Source of the DNA: RGIG3178 sp963674495 | GTDB taxonomy: Bacteria > Bacillota > Clostridia > Christensenellales > QAND01 | DNA: 64,000 nt | NCBI GenBank assembly: GCA_963674495.2 | Contig: CAXXLG010000001.1 | Span: 248,001-312,000, forward strand | Direction: 5' to 3' | Part shown: in pieces, positions 25,360 through 33,197 of the stretch | How positions within the stretch are numbered: position 1 is the first letter of the stretch | Layout: every line of letters begins with the position of its first letter | Program-made: the position numbers and the translations under genes | The notes under the pieces: generated by a model | Told to the model about the DNA's origin: nothing | The model's database searches: none | The model's input: the letters and a program-made list of their open reading frames with translations, nothing else

Positions 25360-26238
25360 ATGGGAATGTCAAAGATCAGAGCAACACTCCGATCCCTACT
25401 TTCACTGAAAAGGACGGGAGGTCGGGATGGATCGGGGAGACACGGCAAATTACGGCTTTCAATAGTGAACAAACGGAGTCAGACGGGTAAAGCGAAGCTG
25501 CGCGCCATGTTACTCATTGCCTTTGCAGCCGTTTTTATATGCTCGGCTGTGATGCTGATTTTTGGCTATGCGCAGAGGGCAAAGGAAAGGGAAGCACTCG
25601 AAGAGCTGGCGGCAATAACTGTGGACGGCACGGAGTCCTCCACGTCCGCTTCAACCGGAGTACAGATACTGTCTCAGTATAAAGAACTGTATGAGCAGAA
25701 TCCAGATATGACGGGCTGGATCAGGATCGATGGAACCGTTATCGACTATCCCGTTATGTACACGGGGGATGATTTCTACCTGTCCCACGACTTTAACAAG
25801 GAGAATTCCCAAAGTGGCGTTGTATATATCGACAAGAGGTGTACGGTTGAGCCGTTTTGTACGAATACCATCCTCTACGGACATCACATGAAAGACGGTA
25901 CGATGTTCGCGTCACTGGTAAATTATGCGGATGAGGACTATTACAAACAACATCTGACGATTTGTTTTGACACGCTATATGAGCAGCAGGAATATGAGAT
26001 TATTGCAGTATTTGAAAGCCAAATTTACCGCGAGAATGATACGGTTTTCAAACACTACGACTTCCTCAACGCAGAATCTCAAGCGGTTTTCGATGCGTAC
26101 ATCGCCAATATCAAGGCGCTCTCCCTATATGATACAGGCGTAACCGCGTGCTACGGAGACGAACTGATCACGCTTATAACCTGCGCCTACCATACGGAAA
26201 ACGGGCAATTCGTTGTAGTAGCAAGAAAGATTGAATAG
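25360..26238 (+). CDS. srtB: class B sortase
   Basis: Membrane-bound transpeptidase. 292 residues with a basic N terminus, a membrane helix (about 50-70) and the class B pattern: TGWIRIDGTVIDYPVMYTGD, YLSHDFN, YGHHMKDGTMF with the catalytic His, LITCAYHTENG with the catalytic Cys, and VVARK with the Arg. It directly follows the PKVGD-type surface protein, its likely substrate. GGAGG (25351-25355) could serve ATG 25360 or ATG 25366; the second gives better spacing. Confidence 0.93.
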   Translation: MGMSKIRATLRSLLSLKRTGGRDGSGRHGKLRLSIVNKRSQTGKAKLRAMLLIAFAAVFICSAVMLIFGYAQRAKEREALEELAAITVDGTESSTSASTGVQILSQYKELYEQNPDMTGWIRIDGTVIDYPVMYTGDDFYLSHDFNKENSQSGVVYIDKRCTVEPFCTNTILYGHHMKDGTMFASLVNYADEDYYKQHLTICFDTLYEQQEYEIIAVFESQIYRENDTVFKHYDFLNAESQAVFDAYIANIKALSLYDTGVTACYGDELITLITCAYHTENGQFVVVARKIE

Positions 26239-26357
26239 GTAAATACAATAGTTTGGTTGTATTGTGCTCCAAGAACGCGACAGTTAATGAAACACGGATT
26301 GAAATTAGAGATGGTTTTATTATTTCGTACAAGTATTCGATTGGAAAATTGTTATCA

Positions 26358-26411
26358 CCCCAAACCCGCCCACAAAGACAAAGGTGTTCGTTTTTGGGTA
26401 CAGTTGCTCCA
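26358..26411 (+). repeat. ssrA-tail element E5 (3'-truncated)
   Basis: Complete CCCCAAACCC...TTTTTGGG hairpin part and CAGTTGCTCCA, then similarity stops abruptly: the CCA-tail hairpin is lost. The rest of 26239-26657 is AT-rich with no gene seen. Confidence 0.8.
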
Positions 26412-26657
26412 TTATTAAAGAATCGAAAAATAGTGCAAATATTATTACAAATAGTATTGTATACGATTGTATTACAAATAAGAAAATAAGATTATCATTT
26501 ATTATTATTCTACTCATATTTTCCATAAATAGATATTTTCGCCCACTCCGTCTTTCTGTATTTAGAAAAGGCTTGATTGATTATAATTTGATTGTGCGGA
26601 CTACTAGGTTAGGATATAATTACTTGGTATCATAGAACATTATAAGGAGAGATCATT

Positions 26658-28808
26658 ATGAAACGTTTTCTCGCATTGTTCATGGCAATACTCATGGGAG
26701 CCGGTTTGTTTGGCTGCGGTAATACAAAGAGTGAGGCATTAGGGGAATCTACCTTTAAAGAGCCCGATGCCGTCTCCATTGTTGATACAGAGAAATGGGG
26801 CAATGTCCCTGTAAACCAGATTGTCGTTGTATTTGAAGATGATATAGACAAACTGGAAGCTGTAACCCTCCTGAAACAGATCGGTGGCGATGTTGTCGGG
26901 CAGATGGAGATGATCAACCTCTATCAGCTTGAGACGAACTTCACCACCGAAGCCGAGCTTACGGCGGCGATAGATGCCGCTTTGGCGATGGATGGAGTGG
27001 AGGCTGCGTTCCCTAATGTGGAGGTTTATGGCAAAGACATAGAGGGAACGCCCTGTACCGCACTCAAGGACCCCATATTTGAGAATACGGCCAACGCGGC
27101 GCATTACAATACCATTGGCATGGAGAATGCATGGCGCATCATTAAGGGCAGCGGCGTTGAATTAAACAAGGTGAACGTGGGCGTGCTTGATGATGCGATT
27201 TATACCGGGTCCGATGAGTTTAAAGGCAAAGTAAACGTAACGGGTGACACAACCGACGAGCCGGAGAAGAACAGCAGCGATCAGATTATAGACGATGGAT
27301 TGAATCATGGTACTATGGTAACCCACGTGATCGGCGCAGATCCCGAGAACAGCGGCATGGTGGGTGTCGCCAGTGTGCTGGAGGAAAACCTCAACATAGA
27401 CGTTACGAATCTATATGATGGGAAAAAGAGTTTTCAAACTACGATAGCCGATGAAGACGACATAACGCAGGCGACCGAGACGGTGGACGGAGTGGATTAT
27501 ACCTATACGGTCAAGGCGCTTGTTTATTTAAAGGAACAGGTGGACAATGGCGCAACGGTGATCAACTGTTCCTATGGTCCAAAAGCACCCAACGACGACC
27601 TCGAGTTTGTAAGCAAGGCTTATGAGAAATTCTTCAAGAAGATACAAGAAACCAATCCGGACGTTATCTTTGTTGCGGCGGCGGGCAACGAGGCGGAAGC
27701 CGATAAAAGCAAAGGCGCTTTGAACGGGAAAAATTATTACCCAGCCGGATTGAACCTGCCCAACGTGATCACGGTTGGCGCTTTGCAAAACGACGGTAAA
27801 CGGGCGGACTTTTCCAATTTTGCCACGGACGATGGGGAGGTAACGTTGTCGGCACCCGGTGTGAAAATGGTATTGGGTGTGGATAAGGACGGTAAACCCG
27901 TCACGGCAAGCGGAACAAGTTTTGCCGCGCCGCAGGTGACGGCCACGATCGCTCTGATCCAATCCATAAATCCTGAGCTTTCAGCCGCACAGGTCAAAGA
28001 ACTCCTTGTGGAAACTGCTGCCAAGGGCGTTACCACCGGCAACCAGTCCATTCCCATTCCGCAAGGTATGGGCGCCGGCGTTTTGCGCGTGGATGTGGCC
28101 GTTTTGAAAACGATCAATGATTTGAGGGAGGAACAAGGGAAGGCACCCTATACGTTCGATCAGCTGTTCAATAACACATTCGTATCGCTCAGTGCCTCGG
28201 GCGGGCCGCTGGAATACAAGGTGACTGCAGGCATCCCTATGGCTTTGAACGGCAGCGCGGACGTTAAAATCGAGGTGTCCGGCGGGCAGCATGCCTTAGG
28301 CGGAAGCAGCACGCAGCGCGTTACAGCCGGCGGCGCAACGTCGTGGGACCTTACGCTTGGGGATGAACCGGTGTTTGTTCGCGTAACAAGGCTGGATAAC
28401 GGAGGCTGTGCAACACTCTCCCTCGATCCGACGATCCCCGACCCGATGCTTCTTGACCTGACCGGCACGTGGACCGGTACTGCTATTCTCGTTGGTGGGG
28501 ATGATGTGGAAGACATTGAACCGGATAACCCGATTAGCTTGTCCCTGTCTTTTAACAATAGTGCAGGAACAGCCAATGTCCAAGGCTTCTCTACGGGTGT
28601 CATCGTCTCAAACGATGGAACGAATCTAAACTTCGCCCTATCTGGAACCGAATCCATGTACGGGATTAAGTTAACGACATCCGCGGTGTTTACGGGCACG
28701 GTCACGGCGGAAGGAGATGGGCTTTCCATGGGTGGTTCGATGACCCTTACCCTTATGGGCCAAGGCAATACCGTCACCTATTACTACGAATGGTCAGCCT
28801 ATCGATGA
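26658..28808 (+). CDS. subtilisin-like S8 serine protease, lipoprotein
   Basis: A 716-residue exported protease. A signal segment ends AGLFGC (lipobox), so it is probably lipid-anchored. Residues about 50-125 look like an S8 propeptide (NQIVVVFEDDIDKLEAVTLL...). The catalytic triad is visible: Asp178 in VGVLDDA, His217 in LNHGTMV and Ser421 in GTSFAAP, with the oxyanion Asn in VAAAGNEA. The C-terminal ~150 residues end in a lipocalin-like beta domain starting LTGTWTGT. ATG 26658 follows AAGGAGA. Substrate unknown. Confidence 0.92.
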   Translation: MKRFLALFMAILMGAGLFGCGNTKSEALGESTFKEPDAVSIVDTEKWGNVPVNQIVVVFEDDIDKLEAVTLLKQIGGDVVGQMEMINLYQLETNFTTEAELTAAIDAALAMDGVEAAFPNVEVYGKDIEGTPCTALKDPIFENTANAAHYNTIGMENAWRIIKGSGVELNKVNVGVLDDAIYTGSDEFKGKVNVTGDTTDEPEKNSSDQIIDDGLNHGTMVTHVIGADPENSGMVGVASVLEENLNIDVTNLYDGKKSFQTTIADEDDITQATETVDGVDYTYTVKALVYLKEQVDNGATVINCSYGPKAPNDDLEFVSKAYEKFFKKIQETNPDVIFVAAAGNEAEADKSKGALNGKNYYPAGLNLPNVITVGALQNDGKRADFSNFATDDGEVTLSAPGVKMVLGVDKDGKPVTASGTSFAAPQVTATIALIQSINPELSAAQVKELLVETAAKGVTTGNQSIPIPQGMGAGVLRVDVAVLKTINDLREEQGKAPYTFDQLFNNTFVSLSASGGPLEYKVTAGIPMALNGSADVKIEVSGGQHALGGSSTQRVTAGGATSWDLTLGDEPVFVRVTRLDNGGCATLSLDPTIPDPMLLDLTGTWTGTAILVGGDDVEDIEPDNPISLSLSFNNSAGTANVQGFSTGVIVSNDGTNLNFALSGTESMYGIKLTTSAVFTGTVTAEGDGLSMGGSMTLTLMGQGNTVTYYYEWSAYR

Positions 28809-28931
28809 ATCGATGATCGCTCCTGCCAACTACTGGGGGCGAAGAATCCATACCGAAAACCGGAGATTACGAGATATACAAATATATGGTACGATAAGAC
28901 AGGGTTAGAATTAGCACCAGGAGAATAAAAA

Positions 28932-29474
28932 ATGTATTGCAGCCAATGTGGAAATCCAATGGGCCCGAACAGCAATTTCTGCACACGGTGCGGGCACAAT
29001 GTATCGACCGGTCAACCGGCAAACAGCCCACAGCCGCAGGCGCAGGCTGCGCCCGCCGCACCCGCCGCGCGACCTGCCGAAAAGGTTCTATGGGTTTTTC
29101 AGGCCCAGCGCAAATACTCCATGGTGAAAATGGCGCCATGCCATATTGTATTTTTGCAGGACAAAGTTGTATTGGCGCACCTGACGCCGGCATTACAGAA
29201 AGCGGAAAGCGCCAAGGTCTCCCAACAGGTCAAAGCCGAGGGGAAGGGGTTCTTTAAAGGCAGCGCTCAGATGATGCGCTTTTGGTCGGAGTATCATAAA
29301 AAATATTATACGATGCCCATAAGTGCTATACTGGCCGAGGATCCATCGAATATTGTGATCGACCATCCAGTCATTACACGGGTTTACTTCAGGGGATTTT
29401 CTGAAACTGTCAGCACAGGAGATTCTACATCAAGCGTGAAGCAAGGCAGGTTTGAATTGACGCTGACAAACTGA
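28932..29474 (+). CDS. zinc-ribbon protein with PH-like domain
   Basis: A 180-residue product. An N-terminal zinc ribbon (CSQCGNPM...CTRCGHN) is followed by a Pro/Ala/Gln linker, then a ~120-residue globular domain (EKVLWVFQAQRKYSMVKMAP...) resembling bacterial PH-like folds in size and strand pattern. No membrane helix. ATG 28932 follows AGGAG. It is the second gene of the E5-E6 module, after the S8 protease. Two other zinc-ribbon proteins occur in the E8-E9 module. Confidence 0.75.
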   Translation: MYCSQCGNPMGPNSNFCTRCGHNVSTGQPANSPQPQAQAAPAAPAARPAEKVLWVFQAQRKYSMVKMAPCHIVFLQDKVVLAHLTPALQKAESAKVSQQVKAEGKGFFKGSAQMMRFWSEYHKKYYTMPISAILAEDPSNIVIDHPVITRVYFRGFSETVSTGDSTSSVKQGRFELTLTN

Positions 29475-29690
29475 GAGACGATCAAGTTTATCCATTCACA
29501 ATCGGCACATAAGTCAATTCAACAGCTCCTCTATGGTCTTTTTGGCGAAAGACTAAAATATAGGAAATGAACGGATACACCGTTTGTACGTGGCATATAA
29601 AGCAAGAAACTTTAATTTACCATGCTTGGGAACAAGGGGACATGTCTAACATCTCGAAAAGAGAAAGAACACCTTAGATTATAATGCTTA

Positions 29691-29788
29691 CCCCAAACCC
29701 GCCCACAAAGGTTAAGGTGTTTGTTTTTGGGTGCCTTTGCTCCACCAACTCAATGCCACAATTTCCAAAGTGGAATTGTGGCTTTTAT
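29691..29788 (+). repeat. ssrA-tail element E6 (type A)
   Basis: CCCCAAACCCGCCCACAAA...GGTGTTTGTTTTTGGGTG, TTTGCTCCACCAACTCAA, hairpin CCACAATT/AATTGTGG and TTTTAT. The flank after it (ATTATTGGTAAACAATTA..., GTCGAAATGGG) matches the flank after the copy at 51533. Confidence 0.88.
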
Positions 29789-29953
29789 ATTATTGGTAAA
29801 CAATTAAATTCGCAATAAGCTAGGAATTGTCGAAATGGGTAAGGATCCGTGTTTGGCAAGTGAAACAACAGAACTGAACTGCGCCCCAAAAGCGGGACAG
29901 AAATTGAAGGGGACACCCCGATGGGATAGAATACAAACGAGGGGTGTTTTGTT

Positions 29954-30301
29954 ATGATCAAAAGAGCGTACAGCGACGAGTTCAAATTGGAAGTGGTAAG
30001 GGCGTATTTAAATGGTCCCCACGGGGTCCGGGTGGTAAGTTCCAGTTACGGGCTTCCGTCTAAAAACTACATTCCCAGATGGATCGTTTACCTGCAGGAA
30101 AAAGGGCTGTTGGACCCGCTTGAGGCAAAGAAGAAGAGCAAGAGTGGTTCAACAAAGCGGGAAAAAGGTTATCAAGGCTTTTCTTCCGGCAAGAAGAGCG
30201 AGCGGGAAAAGATGCTAGAAAAGGAGAATTTACGGCTGCGGGCGGAGAACGCCTTTCTAAAAAAGTTGAGAGAGATGAGAGGGGGCGAAGGCGTAGAATA
30301 G
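29954..30301 (+). CDS. IS3-family OrfA
   Basis: 115 residues with HTH (YSDEFKLEVVRAYLNG, LPSKNYIPRWI), a basic linker and a coiled-coil (EKENLRLRAENAFLKKLRE). The last codons overlap the open frame of orfB at 30297-30301. Confidence 0.9.
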   Translation: MIKRAYSDEFKLEVVRAYLNGPHGVRVVSSSYGLPSKNYIPRWIVYLQEKGLLDPLEAKKKSKSGSTKREKGYQGFSSGKKSEREKMLEKENLRLRAENAFLKKLREMRGGEGVE

Positions 30302-31136
30302 ACTGTTTTCGCGCAATCAGCGCCCTTCGCTGGAATTGCTGTGCGCCGTGGCAAAGGTGAGCCGGAGTGCGTATTACCGTTATGTCTCACGGCCTGAGCG
30401 GTATGGATCTTTGAAGGACATCCTGATCAAAGAGCAGGAACGGCTCCGCTACATCTACGGCTACCGGCGGATGAAAACGCTTCTGCGTGACAAATATGGG
30501 ATCGTGATCAACCATAAGGCATTACGGAAGGTTATGAAGGCGACCGGCACGCAAGCGGTGATCCGGCGCAGAAAAACCAATGCCATGTACCACCCGGAAG
30601 GCGCTCCCTTCGTGGCGAAAAACAGGCTGAACCGGGTATTTACGGCGAAAACGCCGCAGTGCAAGTATGTGACGGACATCACCTACATTCCCATCCCGGG
30701 TGGGATGACCTATCTGTCGGCGATGCTGGATCTGTACAACCGGGAAGTGGTTTCCTATGTGGTGAGCAAAACGCAGGACGCGTCGCTTTCCTGCCAAACG
30801 GTAGAACAGCTGGCGCGCAAAACAAGCCTCAACGGCGCGATGATACATAGCGACCAGGGCGTACATTACACCAACAAAGAGTTCGTCGAACTGCTTCAAA
30901 GATACGGGGCGGTTCAAAGCATGAGCCGCAGGGGCAACTGCTGGGATAACGCGGTAATGGAGAATTTCTTTGGACATTTCAAGTGCGAATGCATCCGAAT
31001 CAGGAAAAAAGCATTGAAATCCTTCCAGGATGTGGTGTATGTTGTGGACGAATACATGGCGTTTTACAACCACCGCCGCCCGCAGTTAAAACTAAACCAA
31101 ATGGCGCCCGTTGCATACAGACGCCGTTTCGCATAA
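30297..31136 (+). CDS. IS3-family OrfB, DDE transposase
   Basis: The open frame from 30297 includes RLFSRNQRPSLELLCAVAKV. A stand-alone start at TTG 30336 is possible, but IS3 elements normally make OrfAB by frameshift. The integrase core has D in TDITYIP, D in HSDQGVHYT and E in AVMENFFGHFK, with the C-terminal YNHRRPQLKLNQMAP typical of IS150-group enzymes. Confidence 0.92.
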   Translation, partial: NRLFSRNQRPSLELLCAVAKVSRSAYYRYVSRPERYGSLKDILIKEQERLRYIYGYRRMKTLLRDKYGIVINHKALRKVMKATGTQAVIRRRKTNAMYHPEGAPFVAKNRLNRVFTAKTPQCKYVTDITYIPIPGGMTYLSAMLDLYNREVVSYVVSKTQDASLSCQTVEQLARKTSLNGAMIHSDQGVHYTNKEFVELLQRYGAVQSMSRRGNCWDNAVMENFFGHFKCECIRIRKKALKSFQDVVYVVDEYMAFYNHRRPQLKLNQMAPVAYRRRFA

Positions 31137-31251
31137 ACCGATTTAAAAACCATGGGGACACCCTTCTAAAAACTGTCGCGTTTTTGGGGCGCACTGCAAA
31201 CCGTCCCCGTGTTTCCTCCCCATGTTTCCCCCATGTTTCCCTAAATAGGCC

Positions 31252-31306
31252 AGTTCGGGCTCATAACCCGGAGGTCGTGTGGTTCAAATCCCACCCCCCG
31301 CTACCA
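31252..31306 (+). pseudogene. 3' fragment of a tRNA-Met gene
   Basis: An anticodon arm with loop CTCATAA (CAT anticodon) and stem TCGGG/CCCGG, then AGGTC, a T region GGTTCAAATCCCAC and CCCCCGCTACCA are present. The acceptor 5' strand and D arm are absent, and an extra TG disrupts the T stem. It is therefore a non-functional duplicate of a tRNA 3' half, the type of scar left when an integrative element uses a tRNA gene as target. It lies just after the IS and before E7. Confidence 0.8.
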
Positions 31307-31395
31307 CATCGGAGCAAAATGTGATTCACTTATTAGAAACAGAGGGGCGCTTATTTCGTTTCGTAGGGGTAGTATTATTAGAAATAAACACAAAT

Positions 31396-31488
31396 CCCAA
31401 ACCCACCTACAAAGACAAAGGTGTTCGTTTTTGGGTTCATACGCTCCACCAATAAAAGGACACGATAATTAAGAATCGTATCCTTTGT
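31396..31488 (+). repeat. ssrA-tail element E7 (type A)
   Basis: CCCAAACCCACCTACAAAG...GGTGTTCGTTTTTGGG, ACGCTCCACCAATAAAA, hairpin GGACACGAT/ATCGTATCC with TTTG. It separates the tRNA fragment from the epoxide hydrolase. Confidence 0.87.
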
Positions 31489-31542
31489 TATATTGAAAAA
31501 CCTTTCTTGCCGTTAGAATACTATTAAAAAATGAGTAGCATG

Positions 31543-32697
31543 CTACCGCTTGTTTCTATAGGGTCTGTAAAATGTGCGGATATCCTCTGCCATAAGTTCG
31601 GGTTCTTCCATGGCAGTAAAATGTCCTCCGCGGGGAAGTGGAGTCCAACGGGTTATATCTAAATTGCGCTCAGCCCATTGTTTGGGTGGCAATAATATAT
31701 CGGCAGGAAAAAGCGCAACGCCTGTCGGCACTTTGATACGTCCCATAGAGGGCAAAGAATGCATATTCTCATAATACATGTTTATAGATGACCCAATCGT
31801 TCCCGTAACCCAATAGATCATTACATTTGTGAGCAGTTCATCCTTGCTGAATCGTTGCCGGAGGTCTCCGTGACAGTCGCTCCATGCGTGGAACTTTTCA
31901 ACAATCCAACCAGCCAAGCCAACCGGTGAGTCGGTAAGTCCATATGCAAGGGTTTGGGGCTTTGTTGATTGAAGGGACATATAACCGCCCTCTTGGGAAA
32001 TCCATTGCTGCGCATCTTTCTTGTATTCCAGTTCTTCTTCAGAAAGCGCTGATGGATCATTCGCGATGAGAAGATCTCTTATGATGCCAATATCCGTGAG
32101 ATGAATTCCGATTAGGAGTTCTGGATGGTTTAACGCCAGATACCTTGTAACGCCTGATCCAATATCTCCGCCAGCAGCGGCAAATTTTTCATATCCAAGT
32201 TCTTCTACCATAAGTTTTGCCCACATCTCGGAAACGCTGAAGTTGTTAATGCCACTATGGGCAGGGCGGCTAGAGAAACCGAAGCCGGGTAGAGAAGGAA
32301 TGATTACATCGAAAGAGTCGACGGGGTCGCCGCCGAAACGGGCCGGATCGGTAAGCATAGGGATAATCCTTTTGTATCGAAGGTAACTGTCAGGCCATCC
32401 ATGCGTAAGGATGATCGGGATAGGATCAGGTCCTTTGCCGCGTTCGTGCACGAAGTGCAAATCTATCCCATCAATCGTACAGTGGAATTGGGATAACTGG
32501 TTCAATTCGAATTCTTGTGTTCGCCAATCATACCCATCCCGCCAATATAAAATGAGTGATTGTAAATAATCCAGTTCTGTGCCCCGCGTCCAATCGCTAT
32601 TTTTAATTTGGATCGGCCAGCGGATGTGATTCAACCTGTATTTAAGATCGTCGAGTACTTCATCAGTTACTTGGATATGAAAACGCTCAGTCGCCAT
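31543..32697 (-). CDS. epoxide hydrolase, alpha/beta fold
   Basis: Hydrolyses epoxides to diols; the physiological substrate is unknown. 384 residues: an N-terminal EHN domain (about 1-105, FHIQVTDEVLDDLKYRL), then the hydrolase core with oxyanion motif HGWPDSY, nucleophile Asp in AAGGDIGSG, and a C-terminal His in RGGHFTAMEEPE. No signal peptide. The start at 32697 has a GGAGAAT ribosome site (minus strand). It is the only gene between E7 and E8 and runs opposite to the elements. Confidence 0.9.
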   Translation of the reverse strand: MATERFHIQVTDEVLDDLKYRLNHIRWPIQIKNSDWTRGTELDYLQSLILYWRDGYDWRTQEFELNQLSQFHCTIDGIDLHFVHERGKGPDPIPIILTHGWPDSYLRYKRIIPMLTDPARFGGDPVDSFDVIIPSLPGFGFSSRPAHSGINNFSVSEMWAKLMVEELGYEKFAAAGGDIGSGVTRYLALNHPELLIGIHLTDIGIIRDLLIANDPSALSEEELEYKKDAQQWISQEGGYMSLQSTKPQTLAYGLTDSPVGLAGWIVEKFHAWSDCHGDLRQRFSKDELLTNVMIYWVTGTIGSSINMYYENMHSLPSMGRIKVPTGVALFPADILLPPKQWAERNLDITRWTPLPRGGHFTAMEEPELMAEDIRTFYRPYRNKR

Positions 32698-32861
32698 AGT
32701 AATTCTCCTTTGGTTCAGTAGTTATTTGTAAAAGTTTCATAACAACTCTCTTTCAGTAATCGTTTCAAACATTATAACATGAGAATTTATGATACAATAA
32801 CACAAACACAGCAACGGTTTCCATTTCTCATATGAGTATTATGCATAGAAGGGGACCACCA

Positions 32862-32956
32862 CCCCAAACCCACCCACAAACACAAAGGTGTTCGTTTTTG
32901 GGTACAGTTGCTCCACCAGTGCAAAAACGCACTGCACGAAGTATAGTGCGTTTTTA
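32862..32956 (+). repeat. ssrA-tail element E8 (type A)
   Basis: CCCCAAACCCACCCACAAACACAAAG... to TTTTTGGG, CAGTTGCTCCACCA, then hairpin AAAAACGCACT/AGTGCGTTTTT. The remainder of 32698-33197 shows no gene. Confidence 0.87.
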
Positions 32957-33197
32957 ATACATAAGACAACAAAAGAATCGAATACCAGTGCGCCTTGCGA
33001 AGCAATGTATCGCGTGCGAAGTGACCACAAAGCAGGCATTACCCTGCAAAGGGGCGCCCAGACCCCACACCTCCATCCGCAAAAGCGCCCAATCTTGATA
33101 ATAGAGGGAATACCATCTATAATAGATTTGTATAGTTTTTATCAATTTATAAAAACATTTTTATATCACATATAACGAATCATTAAGGAGCTTATAT

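Larger units (their letters stand above)
29875..31198 (+). mobile_element. IS3-family (IS150-like) insertion sequence, 1,324 bp
   Basis: Ends TGAACTGCGCCCCAAAA and the complement of TGCAGTGCGCCCCAAAA, starting TG and ending CA as in IS3. A 3-bp duplication AAC flanks it (29872-29874, 31199-31201). Without it the sequence would read GAAACAACAGAACCGTCCCC, so it landed inside a REP-like palindrome. Both transposase frames are open. Confidence 0.88.
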
